64,000 bases of DNA from Acidobacteriota bacterium (GCA_003170135.1 PMZR01000068.1:19842-83841), one strand, 5' to 3'. Shown: positions 49,092 to 57,621, counted from the stretch's first letter. Made by a program: numbers and translations. Notes: generated by a model not told the origin, from the letters alone.

Positions 49092-49550
49092 TCAGAAGTT
49101 CACGGTCAGCATGAGGGAGCGTGACTCGCTCACCGGGCGTGCCTCGTCGTGCGCTGTGCCTGGTTGCTCAGGGACGTACGGGCCGCTGGCGGGCGCCAGG
49201 CTCGCCGGTGAGGACGGAATGGAGAAGGCGGATGGGAGCGTGACCGCCACGGTCGGCAGGCTCGCCTGCGGGCCGTCGAGCGCAACCCGTTGCACGATCG
49301 GGCTGTCATCGCCGCCGAAGTCCACGGTTACGGCGTCGGCCGCGCCGCGGCCGCATCGCACGACCAGCCGATCGGGACTCTCCGACGCCGCGGTCTCGCC
49401 AATCCGGTCCGGCGCGGCCACCGAGCACGAGCGGACAACCGTGACACCGACCATCATGGTCGCGTGCCGCGACTGCGCGCCGGCCATGCTGGCGACGAGC
49501 AGCATGGCGGCAACGAGCATGAGGCGCAGCGGTGTGCGCCTGGCAGTCAT
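49092..49550 (-). CDS. Small secreted protein, possibly SCPU-related
   Basis: 152 residues. A clear signal peptide (TPLRLMLVAAMLLVASMAGAQ, 6-26) is followed by VGVTVVRSCSVAA, LVVRCGRGAADAVTVDFGG and a final strand SRSLMLTVNF. This pattern of beginning, single cysteine pair and end recalls spore-coat-U subunits (C...C spacing and xxVNF terminus), but the middle is Pro/Ser-rich and unlike SCPU. It may be a divergent minor subunit or an unrelated periplasmic protein. It is convergent with the usher operon across the inverted array. Confidence 0.62.
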   Translation of the reverse strand: MTARRTPLRLMLVAAMLLVASMAGAQSRHATMMVGVTVVRSCSVAAPDRIGETAASESPDRLVVRCGRGAADAVTVDFGGDDSPIVQRVALDGPQASLPTVAVTLPSAFSIPSSPASLAPASGPYVPEQPGTAHDEARPVSESRSLMLTVNF

Positions 49551-49921
49551 GGCCCGCTACCGGTGCCAGAATCCCGCCAACGGTCAGCATGATCTGAGGT
49601 CCCGGCGGTCGGACTGACACGATAGGACAACACCGGGCTTCAAGGTCGTGCTCGGCCACCCGGTCGTTCGCCAGCGACTGTTCCGAGAGGACCAGCAGTG
49701 GCCCACGTGCGCTCAGTCGATGCCTGCGCTGTGCGGAAGCGTCACGCCGAGCGCTCCCGTGTGCTCGAGCTGTCATTGTCCTCGGCGAAGGTCATCCAGA
49801 GGCCGGCCGCCGTGCGATCGTCCCCCGTTCGAACGGCTTTTCCTGCCTTTCCTCGCGTCGGGCGATGGCACAGCCTTTGCGCGGTAGCTCGAGTGAACGC
49901 CGGGCCAGCAAGGAAAGCGCA
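49551..49921. other. 371-bp divergent intergenic region
   Basis: It separates the small secreted gene from the BON-domain gene. Several ORFs overlap here on both strands, but none has a recognisable product or ribosome site, so I treat it as non-coding. The only feature I can support is the sigma-54 promoter at 49866-49881. Confidence 0.6.
49866..49881 (+). promoter_or_regulatory. Sigma-54 (-24/-12) promoter upstream of the BON gene
   Basis: TGGCACAGCCTTTGCG: TGGCAC at -24, N5, TTGC at -12, GG-N10-GC spacing exact. The predicted start is near 49892, which gives a 30-nt leader carrying AAGGAAA before the ATG at 49922. This is the best sigma-54 match I found in the window. Confidence 0.75.
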
Positions 49922-50527
49922 ATGGTTCACAGGTCATCCACCGCACGGAACATGCTCAGGCATGTGGCCATCGCGGCGTTCGTCGTCTCGCTCCTTCCCG
50001 TCGCCGTCTTCGCCCAGGCCGCGCCGGTCGACCGCCGCGACGCCGCGATCTTCAAGGACGTGGCGAAACAGGTAAGCGGGTACACCCGGTTCACCGTGTT
50101 CGATGACATCCAGGCATCGGTCACGCAAGGTGTGGTCTGTCTGTACGGCAAGGTCACCATGCCGTACAAGCGCGACGACATCGGCAGGCGCGTGGCGGGC
50201 ATCGCCGGTGTCAGGCAGGTCGTGAACAAGATCGCGGTGCTGCCGGTTTCGCAGTTCGACGACGATCTGCGCTACCAGATCGCGCGCGCCATTTACGGCA
50301 ACCCGTCGTTCTGGCACTACGCCTCGATGGTCAACCCGCCCATCCACATCGTCGTCGAGAACGGCCGCGTGACGCTGACCGGCGTTGTCAACAACGACGT
50401 CGAGAAGATGCTCGCGCGATCGCTCGCGACCGGGTCCAACGCGTTCTCGGTGCAGAGCCTGTTGAAGACGGATGCGGAGGCGCGGGCGGACCTCGAGAAG
50501 GTCGAAAAAGCCAGCGGCAGCGAGTAG
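49922..50527 (+). CDS. Secreted protein with two BON domains
   Basis: 201 residues. Signal peptide HVAIAAFVVSLLPVAVFAQ (about 13-32). Two BON domains follow. The first (about 40-110) has DDIQASVTQGVVCLYGKVTMPYKRDDIGRRVAGIAGVRQVVNKI; the second (115-190) has NPPIHIVVENGRVTLTGVVNNDVEKMLA. BON proteins such as OsmY bind phospholipids and stabilise the envelope under stress. The ATG at 49922 follows AAGGAAA. A sigma-54 promoter upstream implies control by an enhancer-binding protein, perhaps one of the two encoded here. No co-directional gene follows closely. Confidence 0.88.
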   Translation: MVHRSSTARNMLRHVAIAAFVVSLLPVAVFAQAAPVDRRDAAIFKDVAKQVSGYTRFTVFDDIQASVTQGVVCLYGKVTMPYKRDDIGRRVAGIAGVRQVVNKIAVLPVSQFDDDLRYQIARAIYGNPSFWHYASMVNPPIHIVVENGRVTLTGVVNNDVEKMLARSLATGSNAFSVQSLLKTDAEARADLEKVEKASGSE

Positions 50528-50562
50528 CGGGGTCGCGGGTCTGACAAACGCGCGGCGTCTGT

Positions 50563-51165
50563 CTACTGGAGCGTCTTTTCCAGCCGAATCTCGTCTCGCA
50601 CGGGAATGCCGGCAAAGCCGCACGCAAAGCCGGGCTTGATGTGCGGGAGCGCCGCACCGGGAATGACTTCCGTGATGCGGTACCCGCGGCGCTGGTAGAA
50701 GTAGAGTGCCGGGAGATTGTCGTTCGTCGCGCAGAAGATGACGCGCGGCAGGGCCTGCTGGCGCGCCATCAGTTCCGCTTCCGCGACCAGGTATCCACCC
50801 ACCCCGGACCGCTGCCACATCGGATCGGTAGCCAGCGCGACGATCTGGAAGGCGTCGGGCAGCAGGCGGTAGGCCAGCGCGCCAGCCACGTCGTGCGTCA
50901 TTTCCGCGACAATGGCCAGCAGCTCCGCCAGCTTCATCATCTCGCCGAAGGCCAGCACCGTCGTCCGCCGGAAGTCCCGCTCGAAGAGTTCGAGCGTCGC
51001 CTGGGCGTCGGCGGGACCGGCCTCGCGGACGAAGACCGGCGGGAGGTCGAGTCGCGGGCGGCAGTCGCAGACGACCTGGAGGCGCGAATCGGACCAATCC
51101 ATGTACCGGCCGCAGCGCGCACAGCGAAGCACGCTCGGTTTGGCGCCCAGATTCAATCGCGGCAT
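50563..51165 (-). CDS. GNAT-family N-acetyltransferase with N-terminal zinc-ribbon-like motif
   Basis: 200 residues. The first 36 carry CARC (15-18) and CDC (33-35), a possible metal-binding knuckle (MPRLNLGAKPSVLRCARCGRY). The rest is a GNAT fold: VREAGPADAQATLELFERDFRR at the N-terminal helix, the acetyl-CoA loop as QRSGVGGYLVAEAELMAR (R/Q-x-x-G-x-G/A) and ALYFYQRRGYRITEVIPG at the C-terminus. The substrate could be a protein or small amine and is not predictable. The ATG at 51165 follows GGAGAGG. It is divergent from the Spy-like gene. An N-terminal ribbon on a GNAT is uncommon. Confidence 0.82.
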   Translation of the reverse strand: MPRLNLGAKPSVLRCARCGRYMDWSDSRLQVVCDCRPRLDLPPVFVREAGPADAQATLELFERDFRRTTVLAFGEMMKLAELLAIVAEMTHDVAGALAYRLLPDAFQIVALATDPMWQRSGVGGYLVAEAELMARQQALPRVIFCATNDNLPALYFYQRRGYRITEVIPGAALPHIKPGFACGFAGIPVRDEIRLEKTLQ

Positions 51166-51347
51166 AACCTCTCCGGGGACCCGCCCATGACGTGGCGGGC
51201 CGGCATACCTTAGCGGAATTGCGCGGCTCAGGCAACCACTTAACCGCGTCTTAAACCTGCGCGCATTCCGGCGGTCTAATCTCATCGGGGACCTGAAGGT
51301 TCGCAATCTCCCCACTCGTCTGTCCGGTCTAACCGATGGAGAGCGCC

Positions 51348-51806
51348 ATGCAGAATCGAGTCAAACACGCCAGGAATCTCATGTTGGCCGCTTGCGGCCT
51401 TGTTCTCCTCGTCGCCGTCGCGCCCTCGTCGGCGCAATCCGCTCCGCCGGCCGCCCCGGGCAACCAGGGCCGTCAGCGTCCGATGGCCAGGCTGCTGGGC
51501 AGCCCGTACCGCCCACTGGTGGCGGAACTACGCGGCGTCAAGCTCACGGCCGAGCAACGCCAGCAGGTGATGGCGATCTTCAAGGCCCACCAGCCCGATC
51601 TGAAGGCCGTCGGCGAAAAGGCGCGGGCGGCGCGCCTGGGATGGCAACAGGCCGGGAAGATCGATATCCAGGAGAGACAGGCGCTCCAGCAACAGCGGAT
51701 GGCGGTGTTGAAAGCGGTGCGGACGGAGATTCTCGGCACGCTGACGCCCGAACAGCAGCAGCAGATCGAGACGAGGCGACAGCGAGCTCCGAAGCGGCGG
51801 CAGTAA
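51348..51806 (+). CDS. Spy/CpxP-like periplasmic protein 1 (LTxxQ family)
   Basis: 152 residues. A signal peptide (LMLAACGLVLLVAVAPSSAQ) precedes a helical, Gln/Arg-rich mature domain. The two repeats of the Spy/CpxP fold are visible as LRGVKLTAEQRQQVMAIFKAHQPDL and LGTLTPEQQQQIETRRQR. Such proteins are ATP-independent periplasmic chaperones or feedback regulators of Cpx-type sensors. The adjacent minus-strand kinase and regulator support that link. The ATG at 51348 is preferred to 51336 because GGAG lies six bases before it. Confidence 0.82.
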   Translation: MQNRVKHARNLMLAACGLVLLVAVAPSSAQSAPPAAPGNQGRQRPMARLLGSPYRPLVAELRGVKLTAEQRQQVMAIFKAHQPDLKAVGEKARAARLGWQQAGKIDIQERQALQQQRMAVLKAVRTEILGTLTPEQQQQIETRRQRAPKRRQ

Positions 51807-51939
51807 GCGGCGTCGTCTCCGGCGCGCTGCCCGATCCATGGCCCTCCCTCCATGCAATCGGGCGGCGCACCGCCGGAAAGATCCTGCGGTCCCGACTTCC
51901 GACCAACCCACAGCGATCGCCGCGACGGCACGCCCGCGC

Positions 51940-53367
51940 CTACGGTCGCGGCAGCCGGATCTCGAAGACGGTCTCCACCCCGGGCCGGCTGCTCACCGAG
52001 ATCGTTCCGCCGTGACGCTCGACGATGGCCTTGACGATCGAAAGCCCCAGTCCACTGCCGGCGGTCGTGCCGCTGCGTGACGCGTCCACCTTGTAGAACC
52101 GGTCGAAGATCATCGGGACGTGTTCGAGCGGGATGCCTCGGCCGGTGTCGCGGACCTGCAGGATGGAATGGCCGTCGCCCGCCGACGCGCGCAGCTCGAC
52201 GCGCCCGCCCGTGGGCGTGTACCGCAGCGCGTTGGCCGCGAGGTTCTGCAGCGCCTGCTCGAGGCGATCCGGATCCCCGTTGACGATTTCGGCGCCGGGC
52301 TCGATGCAGGTGGTGAACGTGACCCGGCTCTCGAGCGACTGCCGTTCGTGGCGTGCCGCGACGCGCGCGAACAGGTGCTCCACCCGCAGGTCCTGCCGTT
52401 TCAGCGTGCCGCCGCCCGCCTCGAGGCGCGCCAGGTCCAGCAGGTCGCCAACGATGGCTTCGAGCCGAAGCGTTTCCTGCTCGACGATGTCGAGGTAGCG
52501 GCGCCGCGTGGCCTCGTCCGCTTTCAGGTCGGGCAGCGCCAGCGTTTCGACGTAGCCGCGGATCGCCGTCAATGGTGTCATCAGCTCGTGCGACACGTCC
52601 GCGAACAACTGGCGTCTGACGCGGTCCGAAGCCTGCAGCTGCGCGGCACGCGTCGCCAGGTCGTCGGCCATTCGATTGAAGGCGTTGGCCACGGCAGTGA
52701 TTTCGTCGCCGCCACCGACCGGGGCCCGCGCATCCAGGTCGCCGCCACCCAGGCGGCCCGCCGCGTCCTCCAGGCCTTTCAGTCGGCGGTTGACGGGACC
52801 GAAGATGAGCAGCGCCGCGAGCGCGGTGCCGCCGAGCATCAGGATCCCGACCATCAGCAGCATCGTCGGGACGATCTCGCGCAGCACGCGGAACGACGGC
52901 CCGCCCGGCTGCACGGCCACGACCCCCACCGGCACGTCGTTGACGAGCAGCCGGGAGAAGGCGATCAGGCGACCGAACCGGAGCGGGACGGTCTCGACCT
53001 CGGCCGGCCCGCCCTTGGCGATCCACTCCTTCGCGCCGCTGGCAATGACCGCCGTGTGCGCGACCGGGTGGGTCGCGAACACGCGGCCGTCGGTCATGAC
53101 GACGAAAATCCGGCGCGGCATCTGCCCGTACTGACGGCGAATGTAGCCGGTGATGTCCAGTTTCGGGTTCTGTTCGATCTCGTTGCCCACGTCGGACGCG
53201 ATGACGCTGGCAAATTCCACGAGCACGCTGGGAGGCAGGGCCCCGTCGGAGCGGGCCACGATCCAGAGGAACAGCCCCCCCTGCAGCACCAGCATGACGG
53301 CCAGGAACAGGATGAAGCCGATCGCGATCCGCCAGTAGATGCTGCGGTACCAGGCGCGTTCAGACAT
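51940..53367 (-). CDS. CpxA-like membrane sensor histidine kinase
   Basis: 475 residues. TM1 (about 14-36), periplasmic domain (40-165), TM2 (168-190; MLLMVGILMLGGTALAALLIFG), HAMP (190-245), HisKA with DVSHELMTPLTAI (His260) and HATPase_c with NLAANALRYT, DTGRGI and GSGLGLSIV. The topology matches OmpR-coupled envelope sensors (CpxA/BaeS/EnvZ class). The ATG at 53367 overlaps the regulator gene by 8 nt, so the pair is translationally coupled. Both flanking genes on the opposite strand are Spy-like chaperones, suggesting that the kinase senses envelope stress and is titrated by them (inference). Confidence 0.92.
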   Translation of the reverse strand: MSERAWYRSIYWRIAIGFILFLAVMLVLQGGLFLWIVARSDGALPPSVLVEFASVIASDVGNEIEQNPKLDITGYIRRQYGQMPRRIFVVMTDGRVFATHPVAHTAVIASGAKEWIAKGGPAEVETVPLRFGRLIAFSRLLVNDVPVGVVAVQPGGPSFRVLREIVPTMLLMVGILMLGGTALAALLIFGPVNRRLKGLEDAAGRLGGGDLDARAPVGGGDEITAVANAFNRMADDLATRAAQLQASDRVRRQLFADVSHELMTPLTAIRGYVETLALPDLKADEATRRRYLDIVEQETLRLEAIVGDLLDLARLEAGGGTLKRQDLRVEHLFARVAARHERQSLESRVTFTTCIEPGAEIVNGDPDRLEQALQNLAANALRYTPTGGRVELRASAGDGHSILQVRDTGRGIPLEHVPMIFDRFYKVDASRSGTTAGSGLGLSIVKAIVERHGGTISVSSRPGVETVFEIRLPRP

Positions 53368-54145
53368 CGGCAAACTTGTAGCCCACTCCCCACACGGTGA
53401 GGATGAGGCGCGGGTTGGCGGCATCGTCTTCGATCTTGCGCCGGACGCGCTTGACCAGGGTGTCGACGCTGCGCTCGGTGACGAACGTCTCGTTCTTCCA
53501 GATCCGCGACAGCAGCGCTTCGCGGCTGAAGACGATGCCCGGGTGCGTCGCCAGCAGGTGCAGGAGATGGAACTCCTGATTCGTGAGCGTGACCTCGGCG
53601 CCGGTCACGCGGACGCGCCGCCTCGCGGGATCGATCTCGACACCGTGCGTGACGATCACGCGGTCGCCTTCCGGAACGGGCTCGGCACTCCCCGGCGATG
53701 CCGCGAGCGTGCCGCCGGCGACGGCCGGGGGCGGCGCGGCGCCCGCTGGTGCCGGCACGGTGGCGGGCCGGCGGCGCCTCATCAGGGCGCGCACACGCGC
53801 CACCAGTTCCCGCACGCCGAACGGCTTGGTCAGGTAGTCGTCGGCGCCGCTCTCGAGGCCGAGCACCTTGTCCGTCTCTTCCCGCCGGGCGGTGAGGATC
53901 AGGATGGGCACATCGCTGTTGGCCGCACCCTGTCGAATCGCGCGGCACACCGTCAGGCCGTCGAGCAGCGGGATCATCAGGTCCAGCACGACGACGTCGA
54001 ACGCGCAGTCGGCGAACAGCCGCAACGCTTCGCGGCCGTCGGCCGCCGTCGTCGTGTGAAAGCCCTCGAGCTGCAGGTGCAGCGCGACCAGGTCACGGAT
54101 GTGCGCGTCGTCTTCGACGATGAGCACGGACGGCGAATCGTTCAT
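53360..54145 (-). CDS. OmpR/PhoB-type response regulator (CpxR-like)
   Basis: 261 residues. Receiver with phospho-acceptor D55 (VVVLDLMIPLLDG), conserved LTAR and KPF (DDYLTKPFG) switch residues. A proline/alanine linker of about 35 residues (about 130-165), longer than usual, separates it from the winged-helix DNA-binding domain (LTNQEFHLLHLLATHPGIVFSREALLSRIW, RSVDTLVKRVRRKIE, WGVGYKF). The ATG at 54145 follows two GTG codons in frame. It is divergent from the second Spy-like gene; the intergenic inverted repeat may be its binding site. Confidence 0.92.
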   Translation of the reverse strand: MNDSPSVLIVEDDAHIRDLVALHLQLEGFHTTTAADGREALRLFADCAFDVVVLDLMIPLLDGLTVCRAIRQGAANSDVPILILTARREETDKVLGLESGADDYLTKPFGVRELVARVRALMRRRRPATVPAPAGAAPPPAVAGGTLAASPGSAEPVPEGDRVIVTHGVEIDPARRRVRVTGAEVTLTNQEFHLLHLLATHPGIVFSREALLSRIWKNETFVTERSVDTLVKRVRRKIEDDAANPRLILTVWGVGYKFADV

Positions 54146-54252
54146 CACCACTCGTCTTCTACTACGCCTTCTACTACGCCGCGAGCGGCCGGAACATTTC
54201 CACAGGGGCCGTACTGCTCAGAATATAACGCTCTCGGCGCAGGATTCACAGT

Positions 54253-54283
54253 TGTGTCACGGTTCCGCCACCATCCTGACACA
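54253..54283. promoter_or_regulatory. Inverted repeat between the response-regulator and Spy-like genes
   Basis: TGTGTCA (54253-54259) and TGACACA (54277-54283) are perfect 7-bp inverted copies spaced by 17 nt, in the 170-bp divergent region. The location suits an operator for the CpxR-like regulator. Winged-helix regulators more often use direct repeats, so this is tentative. Confidence 0.4.
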
Positions 54284-54315
54284 CCCCTGCCGTCATACTG
54301 CAAGAAGGAGAGAAC

Positions 54316-54804
54316 ATGCGGACGGACAGGATTCTCGGATTTGCGGCCGCCCTTGTGCTTATCGTCGCCGTCGCCTGTGCCGGCGTCGTCTGGGCCCAGA
54401 CGACCGGACGTCCCATGGCCAAGGGCTTTGGCCGCCGGATGATGGCCCTCACCTACGTCGCCCGGCAGCTGAACCTGAGCGACGCGCAGCGGCAGCAGAT
54501 CAAGACCATCGTCAACGCCCACAAGCAAGACATCAAGGCGCTGATCGACGGGCGGTTCGCCGCACGCAAGGCATTGCGCCAGGCGATCGCCGGCGGCAAC
54601 GCCGACCAGATTGCCCCGGCGGCGAGCCAGATGTCCAGCGTGGAGTTGAAAGCCGCCCAGATGAAAGCGCTCATTCGCGGGCAGGTGTTCGGCGACGTGC
54701 TGCAGCCGGATCAGCGGAGCAAGGCCGAGGAGCTGCTGTCGCAGTTCGAGCAGAAAGCCGACGCGCGCCATCAGCGGGCCGATCGGTTTCTCGAGCAACA
54801 GTGA
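54316..54804 (+). CDS. Spy/CpxP-like periplasmic protein 2 (LTxxQ family)
   Basis: 162 residues. Signal peptide GFAAALVLIVAVACAGVVWAQ (8-28). The mature domain is helical with the Spy-like LNLSDAQRQQIKTIVNAHKQD and GDVLQPDQRSKAEELLSQFEQK blocks. It has an excellent ribosome site (AAGGAGAGA, 3 nt before the ATG). It diverges from the CpxR-like regulator gene and resembles the protein at 51348-51806 in layout, so the two-component pair is bracketed by two presumed target or feedback genes. A long heptamer array starts just after the stop. Confidence 0.85.
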   Translation: MRTDRILGFAAALVLIVAVACAGVVWAQTTGRPMAKGFGRRMMALTYVARQLNLSDAQRQQIKTIVNAHKQDIKALIDGRFAARKALRQAIAGGNADQIAPAASQMSSVELKAAQMKALIRGQVFGDVLQPDQRSKAEELLSQFEQKADARHQRADRFLEQQ

Positions 54805-54808
54805 CTGA

Positions 54809-54894
54809 ATTGGTCGTTGGTTGTTTGTTGTTGGTTGTTAGTCTTGGTCGTTAGTCGTTCGTCGTCGTCGTTCGTCGTCGTCGTCGTTCGTCGC
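54809..54894. repeat. 7-nt-period array (TTGGTCG/TCGTCGT type)
   Basis: About twelve consecutive heptamers from TTGGTCG, TTGGTTG and TTAGTCT to TCGTCGT and TTCGTCG run on directly from the Spy-like gene's 3' end. Only one orientation is obvious here. Confidence 0.8.
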
Positions 54895-54896
54895 TT

Positions 54897-54939
54897 GCCC
54901 TGAGCGAGCGCTCCGCGTTGTGGGTGCGAGTCGAAGGGC
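54897..54939. repeat. REP-like palindromic element
   Basis: GCCCTGAGCGAGCG...CGAGTCGAAGGGC, with terminal GCCCT/AGGGC pairing. This GC-rich motif resembles intergenic elements I know from other high-GC environmental genomes (recollection, not a search). Two further hairpins follow within 100 nt (54938-54979 and 54981-55032), upstream of the next gene. Confidence 0.5.
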
Positions 54940-55079
54940 GTCGTCGGCGGCGTGCCTCCCTCGCCGCCGACGAAGGAAAGCGGGTCGGATCCCTTTCTGT
55001 CGCATCCTCTTCCGAAGGGGTCCGGCCCGATTCCTCCCGCAGTTCCGGCGCCTTCCCGGCGCACTCAAGTTGAACCATA

Positions 55080-56834
55080 ATGGCGCCCATGTGTCGGCCG
55101 CGCTGGTTGCCGCTCGTCGCCATGCTGTTCGTGCTGCCCTGCCCCGCCGCCGCGCAGGTGGGCGGAGTCGTGCGCGATCGCCAGCAGCCGAGCGCCGTGC
55201 GCCAGGCCACCGCCTCCATCGTCGGGCGGGTGGTCGCGGCCGATTCCGGCCGGCCGCTGCGCCTCGCGCGCGTGACGGCAACCGCGCCGGAGCTTCAAGA
55301 CGGCCGCGTGTCGATGGCCGACGAAAACGGCGTGTTCGAGTTCCCGGAGTTGCCCGCCGGCCACTACACCGTCAGCGCGTCGAAGACCGGCTACATCACC
55401 GTGAATTTCGGCCAGCGGCGGCCGCTCCGGGCCGGGCGGCCGGTCGAGGTGCGCGACGGCCAGCGGGTCCGCGATATCGACTTCCGCCTCCCGCGTGGCT
55501 CGGTCCTCTCGGGCCGCGTGCTCGACCAGGATGGCGAGCCGCTCGTGCGCGCGAGCATTCGCGCGATGCGGTATCGGTTCGTGCAGGGCGAGCGGCGGAT
55601 CGAGCCCGGCGGCAGCGCCGAGACTGATGATCGGGGCCAGTTCCGCATCTACGGCCTGGCGCCCGGCACCTACTTCGTCTCGGCGACCGCGCAGCCGGCC
55701 GACGCCGGCGCGTCGGGACGGATGGTGGCCATGTCCACTCCCGTGGGGAGTGTCGTCGGGAACCTGGCCGCGGATCCGCACACGCCGGGCAGCTTGACCT
55801 ACGCCCCCACCTACTACCCGGGCGTCCCCGCGGTTTCCGACGCCGCCGCCGTGACGGTTCCCATCGGCGAGGAGGTCCCGGGCATCGACTTCAGCTTGCA
55901 GCTCGTCACCGCCGCCCGCGTGACGGGCATGGTGGTCGGCCCGAGCGGCGTGGCCTCGAACACGACGGTGATGCTCGTGCCGGACGATTCGCGCGGGATG
56001 AGCGGGCAGAGTTACAGCGGCCGCGTCGGCCGCGACGGCAGCTTCTCCATCTCGAACGTGCCGCCCGGCCGCTACGTGGCGATTGCCCGCGGCCAGCCGC
56101 GTCGCGGCGAGCAGGACCTGTTCGCCGTGCAGCCCTTGGCGGTGTCGGGACCGCAGGTGTCCGACGTCACGCTGGTGCTCGCCGGCGCCACGACGATTTC
56201 CGGGCAGGTCACCTTCGACGGCGCGACGACGCCGACGGCCCAGGACTACGCGCGGCTCCGCATCGGGCTCTGGGCGCCCGCGTCGGCGGCGCTGCCGATG
56301 TTCGGCGGCCCGATGAACACGACGCCCCGGCCGGATGGGACGTTCACGATCCCGAACGTTCCCGCGGGCAGTCGGCTGTTCCGCGTGAGCGGGCTCCAGA
56401 GCCCGTGGACGTTGAAAGCCGTCTACCTGGACGGGCGTGACGTGACCGACGAGACGTTCGACGTGAAACCCGGCGAGGCCGTCGGCCGCGTCACGATTGC
56501 GGTCGGCGACAAGGCCACCACCCTGACGGGCACCGTCCGCGACGAGCACGATCAGCCGCTCAGCGACTTCACGGTCATCGCGTTTCCGGCGGACTCGAAC
56601 CTGTGGCGGCCGCAGACCCGCCTGATCCAGGCGGTGCGGCCCGACAAGGACGGCTTCTATTCCGTGCGCGGATTGCCGCCGGGCGAGTACCTGCTCCAGG
56701 CCGTGGACGATGTGGACCAGGGAGAATGGTACGACCCGGAGTTGCTGCAGACACTGCGAGCCAGCGCGACGCGCGTGCTGCTGCAGGAAGGCGACACCAA
56801 GTCGGTGGATCTGAGATTGACGATCACGTCCTGA
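55080..56834 (+). CDS. Secreted protein with several carboxypeptidase-regulatory-like domains
   Basis: 584 residues. Signal peptide PLVAMLFVLPCPAAAQ (about 10-26). Repeated prealbumin-like beta-sandwich domains follow. Examples are IVGRVVAADSGRPLRLARVTA, VLSGRVLDQDGEPLVRASIRA, ITVNFGQRRP, ISGQVTFDGATTP and LTGTVRDEHDQPLSDFTVIAF, each followed by a GxYxV/GTYFV/GEYLLQ ending. At least four copies are visible. This architecture is abundant in Acidobacteriota and usually lacks catalytic zinc residues, suggesting a structural or adhesion role outside the cytoplasm. Its stop overlaps the 3' end of the convergent gene by 11 nt. Confidence 0.82.
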   Translation: MAPMCRPRWLPLVAMLFVLPCPAAAQVGGVVRDRQQPSAVRQATASIVGRVVAADSGRPLRLARVTATAPELQDGRVSMADENGVFEFPELPAGHYTVSASKTGYITVNFGQRRPLRAGRPVEVRDGQRVRDIDFRLPRGSVLSGRVLDQDGEPLVRASIRAMRYRFVQGERRIEPGGSAETDDRGQFRIYGLAPGTYFVSATAQPADAGASGRMVAMSTPVGSVVGNLAADPHTPGSLTYAPTYYPGVPAVSDAAAVTVPIGEEVPGIDFSLQLVTAARVTGMVVGPSGVASNTTVMLVPDDSRGMSGQSYSGRVGRDGSFSISNVPPGRYVAIARGQPRRGEQDLFAVQPLAVSGPQVSDVTLVLAGATTISGQVTFDGATTPTAQDYARLRIGLWAPASAALPMFGGPMNTTPRPDGTFTIPNVPAGSRLFRVSGLQSPWTLKAVYLDGRDVTDETFDVKPGEAVGRVTIAVGDKATTLTGTVRDEHDQPLSDFTVIAFPADSNLWRPQTRLIQAVRPDKDGFYSVRGLPPGEYLLQAVDDVDQGEWYDPELLQTLRASATRVLLQEGDTKSVDLRLTITS

Positions 56835-57612
56835 CCGCTCTTCCCGGCTTTCCCCTGCCGACGACCCACCAGAGGATCAGCGCAACGACCGCCAGGGCGC
56901 TGAACACGCTCGTCGCGAACAGCCACAGGGCGCCGTGGAGAATCGACTGCGGCTGCATCTCGACTTCCATCTGCAGCGGCACCCCGGCGAGGCGGCTGGT
57001 CAGCGGTTGCTCCCACACCAGGATGTTGCCGCGCAGGAGGTTCTCGGGGCGCGAGTTGTGGTACTCGACCCGGCTCGGGATGTGCCAGCGGAAGCCGATG
57101 AGTTCGCGGCCCGTCCACCCGACGGACCCGACCGGCCGGTTGACCGGCGGCCCGAGACGCTCCACCAGCCGGTAGCGCGCGCCTGCGGGGCCGAACTCGA
57201 ACGTGTCGGCCGAGAACGGCGCCGCGGCCGGCAGGCTGCGCATGCCGCCGGTGTCGAGCCGCACCGTCACGAACCGGCGCCCCGACCGTCTCCACAAGCT
57301 GATGGCGGCCACGCTGACACCGGGAGCGCCGAACGCCTCGCGGATCTTCGCGCGATCGACGGAACTGGCCGGGTCGACCGGCAGGTCCATCCCGTACAGC
57401 GCGACCAGTGCCGGCAGGGAGGCGCTGATGTACACCGATGCGCTGCCATCGAGCGCGAGGTACACGTCTTCCTGGTACTCGTATTGATGGAGCATCGGGC
57501 TCCGCAGCCCGAGCAGCGCTCCGGCGACGGCGAGCACCACGCACACTACGACCGCGGTCCACTTCAGCCGCGCCGCTCGATTGGATGGGGAATGAGAACG
57601 GGAAACCGGCAT
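56824..57612 (-). CDS. Membrane-anchored protein of unknown function
   Basis: 262 residues. One TM helix near the N-terminus (17-36; WTAVVVCVVLAVAGALLGL) and another near the C-terminus (about 228-250; LWLFATSVFSALAVVALILWWVV) bracket a periplasmic domain of about 190 residues. That domain has YLALDGSASVYISASLPALVAL, LVERLGPPVN and ENLLRGNILVWEQPL as recognisable blocks, without catalytic motif. I know no named family with confidence. It is divergent from polA; its start and the polA extended -10 lie within 20 nt, so expression may be mutually constrained. Confidence 0.7.
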   Translation of the reverse strand: MPVSRSHSPSNRAARLKWTAVVVCVVLAVAGALLGLRSPMLHQYEYQEDVYLALDGSASVYISASLPALVALYGMDLPVDPASSVDRAKIREAFGAPGVSVAAISLWRRSGRRFVTVRLDTGGMRSLPAAAPFSADTFEFGPAGARYRLVERLGPPVNRPVGSVGWTGRELIGFRWHIPSRVEYHNSRPENLLRGNILVWEQPLTSRLAGVPLQMEVEMQPQSILHGALWLFATSVFSALAVVALILWWVVGRGKPGRAVRT

Positions 57613-57621
57613 GATGCCAGA

